Positions 40,160 to 46,881 of a DNA stretch of 62,978 nt are shown here, in pieces. Numbering within the stretch: the first letter of the stretch is position 1; each line of letters opens with the position of its first letter. The stretch comes from Planctomycetota bacterium. GTDB lineage: Bacteria; Planctomycetota; MHYJ01; WSZJ01. A model generated the notes under the pieces. That model searched no databases, had not been told where the DNA came from, and saw only the letters and a program-made list of their open reading frames with translations. The position numbers and the translations under genes were made by a program. The stretch is from the NCBI GenBank assembly GCA_016190145.1, contig JACPRD010000026.1, positions 1 to 62,978 on the forward strand, written 5' to 3'.

Positions 40160-41056
40160 TCACTCGGAACTCGTCGCAAACCTGGCTCCCTTGGCGTTGC
40201 ACCAGAAATGCGTGCGGGGGACGATTTCCGGGCACCGGCTCTCCGGAACGTCGGTGATGCAGGAATGCGCCGAGACCTCATGGACGGTCACAAAGGCCTC
40301 GGCCTCCTCCCGCCCGAACAACCGGAGGCGCATTCCGGGGTAGATCCCCTCGCTCGCCCCCCTGTCGAGCTGCCATGATCCGTCCGGGAACTTCGAAACC
40401 GCCCACGCTTCCACAGGCTTCCTCAGGATCCAGCCGGCGATTTCGGGGGGCAGTAGCGGACCTCCGTCTCCCGGGGGCTCGTCCACGCTGCAATCCATGC
40501 GAAGGTCGCGGACCATGGTCGTCTCCGTCCGCAGGTACATGCGGGAGCGCGGTTCGTCGCCCCAGTTGATCCCATTGCAGAACCGGGCCAGATCCGCTGC
40601 GCCGAGAAGGTACAGCCGCTCACCCCACCAGACGGGAAGGGCATCGCACCAGCGGCCGGTCGGCCGGCCTTCGCGGGACATCAGTTCAAGTCGGAGTCTG
40701 CCCCGGCGAATGAACGCTCGACCGCGCGAGGTGGAAACCGTGCGGAAACATCCACCGCCCGCGAGCTCGCATTCCCAGGTCCCGTCAGCGCGGACGGTCA
40801 ATTCGCTCTCGCCCCTGAAAGTGGCGCAAAGGGAAGTGAGGCGCAGGGGGCCTCCTCCGGGAACGACCGCTCTCGCGTCACCTGGAAAATCGGAATCACC
40901 GAACGGAAGAAACTCGTCGAACTCGGAATCGGGCACTTTCGACGAGTTCGACGCCGGCTCGCCCCGCAGCCAGGCATCTCCGGCACCGAAGCGCAGCCAG
41001 ATCGCGGCGGTGAGACCGGCGACGAGGACCATCTGGAACACGGGCCTGCAGCTCAT
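40160..41056 (-). CDS. Hypothetical membrane-anchored protein
   Basis: A 298-residue protein. An N-terminal membrane anchor (MVLVAGLTAAIWLRFGAG) is followed by an acidic linker and a beta-rich extracytoplasmic region with several cysteines (CELAGGGCFRTV; SCITDVPESRCPEI). The last third contains GIYPGMRLRLFGREE, like a small beta-barrel. No family recognised. It lies between two copies of the same inverted repeat, and its codon use is slightly less GC-biased than its neighbours. Start chosen as the first ATG before the anchor. Confidence 0.65.
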   Translation of the reverse strand: MSCRPVFQMVLVAGLTAAIWLRFGAGDAWLRGEPASNSSKVPDSEFDEFLPFGDSDFPGDARAVVPGGGPLRLTSLCATFRGESELTVRADGTWECELAGGGCFRTVSTSRGRAFIRRGRLRLELMSREGRPTGRWCDALPVWWGERLYLLGAADLARFCNGINWGDEPRSRMYLRTETTMVRDLRMDCSVDEPPGDGGPLLPPEIAGWILRKPVEAWAVSKFPDGSWQLDRGASEGIYPGMRLRLFGREEAEAFVTVHEVSAHSCITDVPESRCPEIVPRTHFWCNAKGARFATSSE

Positions 41057-41126
41057 GGAAGTGCAAACGTCGCTCGTGACCCGGAGGTTTATCACCGCCT
41101 GATTCGGCCGGCTCTCGGGGTGGTAT

Positions 41127-41237
41127 GACCACGAAAAAGCGCAGAAGGCACAAAACGCAGGGAGGAGGCGAATGCGGAAAACGGGAAGCCGCGGTCCATC
41201 CGTCATTTTTATGTGCCTTTTGTGCCTTTTCGTGGCC
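41127..41237. repeat. Inverted repeat GCCACGAAAAGGCACAAAAGG, copy 2
   Basis: Left arm 41127-41155 (more diverged), right arm 41211-41237. The right arm is almost identical to the right arm of copy 1 and the loop shares GGCGAATGCGGA with it. The rest of the gap to 41366 holds a CGAACGCC array and a promoter. Confidence 0.8.
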
Positions 41238-41304
41238 ATCCCGGACACCACGGACTCGCCTCCAGCATTCCCCCAACCATCACCCGGAGCCCCGCGTCCA
41301 CCTC

Positions 41305-41339
41305 CAACGCCGAACGCCGAACGCCCGACGCCGAACGCC
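41305..41339. repeat. CGAACGCCGAAC motif array upstream of the methyltransferase
   Basis: Four units (AACGCCGAACGCCGAACG, then CCGACGCCGAACG) on the coding strand, ending about 28 bases before the start codon. Confidence 0.55.
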
Positions 41340-41350
41340 CTTCGCACGGC

Positions 41351-41356
41351 TATAAT
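41351..41356 (+). promoter_or_regulatory. TATAAT ten bases before the methyltransferase start
   Basis: A perfect minus-10 hexamer. An ATG at 41355 overlaps it and therefore cannot be in the message, which is why the ATG at 41367 was taken as the start. No minus-35 match. Confidence 0.5.
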
Positions 41357-41366
41357 GCCCGACCCC

Positions 41367-42035
41367 ATGCGCGCCGACTGGCTCACGACGAATCCGTACA
41401 TGCGCTCCCGCGAGCAGGCGATCCTGGCCGCGCTGGACGTGGCGGGGGAGTGCCTCGAGGTCGGCTGCGGCGAGGGGAACAACCTCGAGATCCTGGGCCT
41501 GCGCGCGACGGGCGTGGACATCGCGCGCGCGTCGCTGCGCACCGCCCGGGGCCGCGTGCCGGGCCGCTTCACACAGGCCGACGCCGCACGGCTGCCGTTC
41601 CGCGACGCGGCGTTCGACCGCGTATTCTCGCGCGACCTGCTGCACCACGTCGACGATTCCGCCGCGGTCGTGGCGGAGATGGTCCGCGTGTGCCGGCCGG
41701 GCGGGAAGGTGTGCATCCTCGACGACAACGGCAAGAACGCCATTCTGCGGCTGTTCGCGACGTTCGACCCGTGCGAAAAGAAAATACGGACGCAGACGAT
41801 CCGGGGCCTCGCGGGTCTTTTCAAGGGACTTCCCGTCGGACCCGTCGACGTCTCGGTCCGCGAGCCCACGCTCCTCTACCGCGCCCTCCTCCACCATAAG
41901 TTCGGCTTCCCCTCCCTCGGGAAATCGCGGCTGTTCGCGCTCACCATGGACCGGATGATCGCGCACCTCGAGAAACGCAGCGACCCCGAAACCTGGGCCT
42001 ACGTCTCCCTCACCGCGACCCGGAGGCCCGCGTGA
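41367..42035 (+). CDS. Class I SAM-dependent methyltransferase
   Basis: A 222-residue enzyme. SAM-binding motif I LEVGCGEGNNLEI (about residue 28), acidic motif II VDIAR, motif III DAAFDRVFSRDLLHHV, then RVCRPGGKVCILDD. This is the Methyltransf_11 pattern of small-molecule or lipid methylation; substrate unknown. Start taken downstream of TATAAT (41351-41356). The stop overlaps the glycosyltransferase start by four bases, so the pair probably acts in one pathway, perhaps glycolipid or polyprenyl-sugar synthesis. Confidence 0.85.
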   Translation: MRADWLTTNPYMRSREQAILAALDVAGECLEVGCGEGNNLEILGLRATGVDIARASLRTARGRVPGRFTQADAARLPFRDAAFDRVFSRDLLHHVDDSAAVVAEMVRVCRPGGKVCILDDNGKNAILRLFATFDPCEKKIRTQTIRGLAGLFKGLPVGPVDVSVREPTLLYRALLHHKFGFPSLGKSRLFALTMDRMIAHLEKRSDPETWAYVSLTATRRPA

Positions 42036-42712
42036 TCGCCCCCGGCTACAAGGTCACCCTCGTCCTCCCCGCCCGCAACGAGGCCGGCGGCATCGCGAAA
42101 ATCGTCGAGCAGGTCCGCCCCTTCGCCGACGAAGTCCTCGTCGTCGACGGCCGCTCGACCGACGGCACCGCCGACGCCGCCCGCGCGGCCGGCGCCCGCG
42201 TCGTCGTCGATGGCGGCAAAGGAAAGGGCGACGGCATCCGCACGGGCCTCCGCGAGGCCGCTTCGGAAGTCGTCGTCTTCTTCGACTGCGACGGCTCCCA
42301 CCATGCCCTCGACATCCCCAACCTCCTCGCCCCGATCTCCCTCGGCGCCGCCGACCTCGTCGTCGCCTCCCGCGCCCTCGGCGGCTCCGACGAATACCGC
42401 ATGAACTTCGAACATCTCCTGCGCCAGTGGGGAAGCGACTTTGCGACCTGGCTCGTGAACGCCCGCTGGCGCGCGCAGCTCACGGACATCCAGAACGGTT
42501 TCCGCGCCGGCTTCCGCGAGAAGCTGCTCGGCCTGCGCCTCAACGCGAACCATTTCGACGTGGAAGAGGAGATGGTGATGAAGGCGCTGAAGAAAGGGCT
42601 GCGCGTGGCGGAGGTGCCGAGTCACGAGTACGAGAGGCAGTGGGGGGCGTCGAAGCTGGCGACGAGCGAGGGGTGGAGATTCCTCGTCAGGTTGGCGCGG
42701 GAGATGGTCTAG
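42032..42712 (+). CDS. GT2 glycosyltransferase (dolichyl-phosphate-mannose-synthase type)
   Basis: A 226-residue enzyme starting at GTG. GT-A fold marks: LVLPARNEAGGIAKIV at the N-terminus, EVLVVDGRSTDGTADAA (nucleotide-binding DG), VVFFDCDGSHH (DxD metal site), and TDIQNGFRAGFREKLLGL. These are typical of single-domain synthases that load a polyprenyl phosphate with a sugar. No membrane helices. Coupled to the methyltransferase by a GTGA overlap. Confidence 0.9.
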   Translation: MIAPGYKVTLVLPARNEAGGIAKIVEQVRPFADEVLVVDGRSTDGTADAARAAGARVVVDGGKGKGDGIRTGLREAASEVVVFFDCDGSHHALDIPNLLAPISLGAADLVVASRALGGSDEYRMNFEHLLRQWGSDFATWLVNARWRAQLTDIQNGFRAGFREKLLGLRLNANHFDVEEEMVMKALKKGLRVAEVPSHEYERQWGASKLATSEGWRFLVRLAREMV

Positions 42713-42732
42713 CACGCGCGGCGCAGCCGCGC

Positions 42733-42845
42733 CCCTTTACCTTTACCTTCCCCTTTACCTTTCCCTGCCGTTAGCGCGGAACAGCGGCAAAGGCAGGTAA
42801 AGGTAAAGGGGAAAGGTAAAGTTCAAGGGGGCCGCTTCGCGGCCT
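42733..42845. repeat. Inverted repeat of CTTTACCTTTACC units with GGCCGC cap, copy 1
   Basis: Left arm CTTTACCTTTACC and CCCCTTTACC; right arm GGTAAAGGTAAAGGGGAAAG; then TTCAAGGGG and the hairpin GGCCGC-TTC-GCGGCC. The right half is nearly identical to copy 2 at 49827-49935. Confidence 0.85.
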
Positions 42846-43034
42846 CGGGCCCGGAGGGCCTCAGGCGAGATCGACCTCGTGACCTTTCGATCCCTCACGA
42901 ATCCCCGTTTCCTGCAGGAAATCGAGCCGACCGCAGCCTGGTGCATGAGTAAGCGGCGGCCTGGGCTGTCCCTGGACCGCGCACGTGTGGCCGAGTCCGC
43001 CCCGGCTCATGGGATTCGATTGTGGATCTGAAAT

Positions 43035-43089
43035 AAGTCCACATTTCATGCAATCTGTCCTTGAAAAAAGTACACATTGCCGCCATACT
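43035..43089 (+). promoter_or_regulatory. Promoter and two direct repeats before the AAA/DUF4143 gene
   Basis: TTGAAA (43061-43066), a 17-base spacer and CATACT (43084-43089) form a good promoter that ends six bases before GTG 43096. AAGTCCACATTT and AAGTACACATTG, about 31-34 bases apart, overlap it and could be binding sites of a regulator, possibly autoregulatory. The rest of the 42846-43095 gap has no visible gene. Confidence 0.5.
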
Positions 43090-43095
43090 CCTTCT

Positions 43096-44415
43096 GTGGC
43101 CCTCCACCCCGTGCTGATGGAAAAGCTCAACGCCGCCCTCGCCCCGGCGCCGCCGTTCGCCCTCACGCGCCGCGACGCCGAGCTGCCGCGCGTGCCGGGC
43201 AAGGTGCACGCGGTCATCGGAATGCGCCGCGCCGGCAAGACCACCTATCTCAGGCAACTGCTCGACCAGCGACGGGCGTCGTTGCCGCCGGAGCGCGCGC
43301 TCTACCTCAGCCTCGACGACGACCGCCTGGCGGGCATCGAAGTGGATCAACTCGGCTTCCTGCTCGAAGAATACTACCGCCGCCACCCCGACCTCCGGGG
43401 GCGCGCGGCCGTCCACTGGTTCCTCGACGAAATCCAGCTCGTTCCAGGCTGGGAACGGTTCGTGCGCCGCGTCATCGACTCCGAAAAGGTCGAAATCGCG
43501 GTTTCAGGATCGTCGGCGCGCATGCTGTCGCGCGAGGTCCACAGCTCGCTCCGCGGCCGCGGATTGCCGACCGTCATCCGACCCTTCAGCTTCCGCGAGT
43601 TCCTGCGCCACCGCGGCGAGGAACCGGAGAAGGAAGCCCGCCGCTGGACGTCCGCCGAACGATCGTGGGTGGAGAAGCGGTTTCGCGAATTCCTCGTCGA
43701 GGGCGGATTCCCCGAAACCCAGCGCCTGGCGCCAGCGCTGAGGCTCGAGCTTCTCCAGGGCTACGTGGACACGGTCCTCTTCCGCGACGTCGTGGAGCGC
43801 TACGCCGTGTCCCAGGTGGCGGCCCTCCGCTGGCTGGTGCGCATGTGCCTGCGGAATCCCGCGGGAAGTTTCAGCGTTCATCGCCTCCACCAGGACCTGA
43901 AATCCCAGGGCCACGGCACGGCGAAGGACGCCGTCCACGCCATGTTCGATCACCTCACGGACGCGTTCCTCATCAGCGCGGTGCCGCTGGCGACCGAATC
44001 GGAGCGCCGCCGCAATTCCAATCCGCGCAAGATCTACCCCGCCGACCCCGGCTTCATCCGCGCGTTCGACGCGAGCGGCCGCGCCAACACCGGCCACGCG
44101 CTGGAAACGGTCGTCCTGAACGAACTGGAACGGCGCGGTGCCGAAACGAGCTACGTGACGACGTCGGACGGATTCGAAGTGGATTTCCTCGCGCGCCGCC
44201 CTGCGGCGGGAGAGGAATTGATCCAGGTCTGCGCCGACCCGACTGCCCCCGAGACCCGGACCCGGGAGCTGCGCGCCCTCGCAGAAGCCGCGAAGGAGCA
44301 TCCGCGCGCCACTCGCAGTCTCCTCGTGCTGGATCGCGATGCGCTTCTGCGGCAGCCCGCCCCGGGAGTCCACGTCGAACCCGCCTACGAATGGTTGCTG
44401 AGTCGGACCGATTAG
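43096..44415 (+). CDS. AAA-type ATPase with DUF4143 domain
   Basis: A 439-residue protein of the AAA_14-DUF4143 family. Walker A GMRRAGKTTYL (about residue 45), Walker B VHWFLDEIQLVPGW, sensor VSGSSARMLSREV, then FREFLRHRG and GGFPETQRL. The C-terminal DUF4143 part has a PD-(D/E)xK-like core (GHALETVVLNELERRG, FEVDFLARR). These genes are common in accessory regions; roles in defence or plasmid maintenance have been proposed but are not proven. The GTG start sits six bases after a promoter; ATG at 43117 is an alternative. First gene of the accessory block 43.0-46.7 kb. Confidence 0.88.
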   Translation: MALHPVLMEKLNAALAPAPPFALTRRDAELPRVPGKVHAVIGMRRAGKTTYLRQLLDQRRASLPPERALYLSLDDDRLAGIEVDQLGFLLEEYYRRHPDLRGRAAVHWFLDEIQLVPGWERFVRRVIDSEKVEIAVSGSSARMLSREVHSSLRGRGLPTVIRPFSFREFLRHRGEEPEKEARRWTSAERSWVEKRFREFLVEGGFPETQRLAPALRLELLQGYVDTVLFRDVVERYAVSQVAALRWLVRMCLRNPAGSFSVHRLHQDLKSQGHGTAKDAVHAMFDHLTDAFLISAVPLATESERRRNSNPRKIYPADPGFIRAFDASGRANTGHALETVVLNELERRGAETSYVTTSDGFEVDFLARRPAAGEELIQVCADPTAPETRTRELRALAEAAKEHPRATRSLLVLDRDALLRQPAPGVHVEPAYEWLLSRTD

Positions 44416-44889
44416 GACCTGACATCACGGCGCCTCGGTCTCGATGGTTGCATCCTCGGGCCTCTCGCTTAGCACTACCTTGACGGCCGCGGCCGGACTG
44501 GACTCCGGTTCAACGGGCGCCGAGACATCCCGCTCACTACCCCCATATCGCGTCTGTGTTCTTGTAATTCACCGGGTCTTCAGGGATTCGTGTGGGTAAC
44601 GGAAGGGTAACTCGCTGATCGGCCGCTGTCCCCGCCATCGGCCCCAGTCCCTCTGGCGTGGGGGCCGCTAGCGGAGCCGGCTCGCTTTTCGTGATTCCGG
44701 ATCGATTGTGTCTCGCGTTACTCTGCCGCGCATGCTCGATTGCGACGTGCACGCCCAGATCCTTGGTGTCCGGCCGCCGTGGAGCTTGACCGGGGTGAAT
44801 CTCGACATGAAGGGCCAGGAGAATGGGGGCGGGGATTGTACGCGCCTGGGGGAGCCTGGCTTCCCCACTTGCCTGATATACTAAGGCCC
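44416..44889. other. Gap without a recognised gene
   Basis: 474 bases between the DUF4143 ATPase and the coiled-coil gene. No convincing reading frame, repeat arm or RNA fold was seen. Its right end holds TGATATACT (44874-44882), a possible extended minus-10 box seven bases before the next ATG. Confidence 0.5.
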
Positions 44890-45204
44890 ATGAAGGCGAA
44901 CGGTTCCGCGCACAAGACCTCTCCCGCGGCCGAGATGGCCCAGCTCCGGCGGCTCATCGAGCGTGTCGAGAGGAACCTGAACGCCAGGATCGCGCAGTTG
45001 CAGGAGGAACTCCGGGCAAGCGCGCCGGCCGGTGCTTCGGCGGCGCTCCGGAAACGCAACGAGCGCCGGGCGCGCAACGGAGTGGCGCGCCTCCAGTCCG
45101 ACCTGCGGGCGCAGCACGCCCGCGGCGTCATCGACCGGCAGGGCCGCCGGATTCGCAAGGGCTGGCCGGACAAGGAACTTGAACGCCGCGCCGACGTCGT
45201 TTGA
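44890..45204 (+). CDS. Coiled-coil protein, putative antitoxin of a decayed pair
   Basis: A 104-residue basic protein. Residues about 13-50 are a strong coiled coil (AQLRRLIERVERNLNARI). The tail GVIDRQGRRIRKGWPDKELE resembles the C-terminus of small proteins found before zeta-toxin-like genes. TATACT ends seven bases upstream of the ATG. The next frame, 29 bases downstream, is a truncated zeta-toxin-like remnant, so this is probably the surviving antitoxin half. The assignment rests on context. Confidence 0.5.
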   Translation: MKANGSAHKTSPAAEMAQLRRLIERVERNLNARIAQLQEELRASAPAGASAALRKRNERRARNGVARLQSDLRAQHARGVIDRQGRRIRKGWPDKELERRADVV

Positions 45205-45233
45205 GATCCTCCGCTCGACATCCCGTGCCGGTC

Positions 45234-45422
45234 ATGGACCTTGTCGCCGGGCCGCAAGGCAGCGGCGAGTCCACGTTTTTCCCCGTCAACGAGAGCGGAT
45301 TTGACGCGTTCAACGTCGACGAGCACCGCAAGGCGCTGAACCAGGGCTCGGCGCAAAACATCCCCGAGGCTGTGCTGTTGAAGGCCCTCGCGGAATCGCA
45401 ACCATCCAAGATCAACTGGTAG
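45234..45422 (+). pseudogene. Truncated zeta-toxin-like kinase with mutated P-loop
   Basis: Only 62 codons remain of a family that is usually about 190. The start MDLVAGPQGSGESTFFP lines up with the zeta-toxin P-loop GPNGSGKST, but the essential lysine is glutamate; FNVDEHRKALNQGSAQNIPE matches the next family segment, then the frame stops. A nonfunctional remnant. Zeta toxins phosphorylate UDP-N-acetyl sugars or act as related small-molecule kinases. Confidence 0.6.
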
Positions 45423-45869
45423 GCGATGGCGTGATGCGGGATCAGTAGGGCCGCCGGGATTGCGGTCGAGACATGGGCGGGACGACCCGGAATTCCCGGT
45501 GGAAAGGTCGGATAGAGGATCTGGGTCGATGTCGCGGAGGACTGCATCGAGGAGGCCGGGGAGCGTAGAAGAGTAGCAGGGATCTCGGGTGGCTTGGGGC
45601 GACGGGGAGGGGCCCATGATGCAGCCTGCTGTGTTCAGTGCACAAGAGTCTGACAACCTGAGATTTCGACAGCCCTTCGAGGCCAGATCGATGTGCAACC
45701 TGAAGCCCCTTGAATCCCCGCCGACCGGACGCTTAGAGTTACCATCCGTGAACCGTCTGAGGCACCGCAGATCGACGACTAGCGCCGGTCGCCCGCGAGG
45801 CGGCGAGTCAGGCCAGTCGTCGCCTACAACACAGCGGACCGCGGCGTGGTTCCTGATTCAAATTTCGAA
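45423..45869. other. Gap without a recognised gene
   Basis: 447 bases after the toxin remnant. It may hold further decayed sequence of that gene, but no motif could be read in any frame. Slightly lower GC than the core genes. No inverted repeat seen. Confidence 0.4.
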
Positions 45870-46736
45870 ATGAACCCCAAACTTTCATTGAAACTCGCCT
45901 ACGCATTCGCGACTGAACATGGTCTCGCGCGCGAGACCAGCGAAATTCAGGCATTGAAGACCCACTGGAAGAACGAAGATGGAGAACTGGACAGCACGAG
46001 AGTGAGGAAGGGGTTCATCGTGCAGCTCTTCCGCGAGCGAGGATTGCTCGATGAGTTCATCCGCGAACGTTGGCCGTTCGGCCACTCGCGCGATGGTCCG
46101 CAGAAGATGGCCATGTACGATTGCGCCCGGAAGGAACATATGGCGATGCTCGCCGGGGATACTCAGGAGGCTCCAGATGCATTGGCATCTCAGCCGACAA
46201 AGCCCGGCGACGACTTGAGTTCCCCACCCAAAACTCTGCCGAACGGACGGGCCTCAAAGACGATCCTGCCTCCAGTCAGGGATGCGGAGTCGTTGGTCGC
46301 CCGTGTCAGGCTGCTTGACCCAAATCAAGCCGAACGCAACCACGAGGACGCGGTCAAGGATCTTCTGGTTCGTCTTAATATCCATGTGGCTGCGATCCAG
46401 TTTCAACGGGGAAGGATCGACTTGTGTGTACAAGATCAGAGCCACAAGACGGTCGCGGTTTTCGAAGTGAAGCGCAGCATCGTCAGCGCTCCCGAGCGAG
46501 ACAAAGCTCGACGACAGGCGAATGATTATGCAGCGCAATCTGGTTCCACGATCTTCGTGATAACGGACGGGAATTATTACGAGATCTACGACAGGCGGAG
46601 GGGCTCGGATTACCACTCGATGCTGGCCGGACGATTCCAACTGGCCGCATTTCGCGAGGAAGATTCCAAGAACCTGGACTTGTTGCGGGATGTCGCATCC
46701 AGAGGGCCTGGGAGCGCGGGAGGGTCGTCGAGATAA
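45870..46736 (+). CDS. Protein with a restriction-endonuclease-like (type I R-subunit N-terminal) domain
   Basis: A 288-residue protein of clearly lower GC content and different codon use from its neighbours, so probably acquired. Residues about 1-90 are helical with no recognised family. Residues about 150-280 resemble the HsdR N-terminal nuclease fold: ERNHEDAVKDLLVRL, GRIDLCVQDQ (Asp), VAVFEVKRS (ExK), then FVITDGNYYEIYD. No helicase part is present. It could be a stand-alone nuclease or DNA-binding regulator. ATG 45870 was preferred to GTG 45846. Confidence 0.65.
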   Translation: MNPKLSLKLAYAFATEHGLARETSEIQALKTHWKNEDGELDSTRVRKGFIVQLFRERGLLDEFIRERWPFGHSRDGPQKMAMYDCARKEHMAMLAGDTQEAPDALASQPTKPGDDLSSPPKTLPNGRASKTILPPVRDAESLVARVRLLDPNQAERNHEDAVKDLLVRLNIHVAAIQFQRGRIDLCVQDQSHKTVAVFEVKRSIVSAPERDKARRQANDYAAQSGSTIFVITDGNYYEIYDRRRGSDYHSMLAGRFQLAAFREEDSKNLDLLRDVASRGPGSAGGSSR

Positions 46737-46881
46737 GGGGTGGCCTAGGGCGGCGGCAGGCCTCGATGTGCTCCGCCACCCCGCCGTCCCCTCCTCGCCA
46801 CCGGACCCCGTTTTCCTGGAACTCCCCCCTGCCCACCTCGTCTATCCTGTGGTCGGTCTATCTCCCTTCGAGGCCCTTCCC

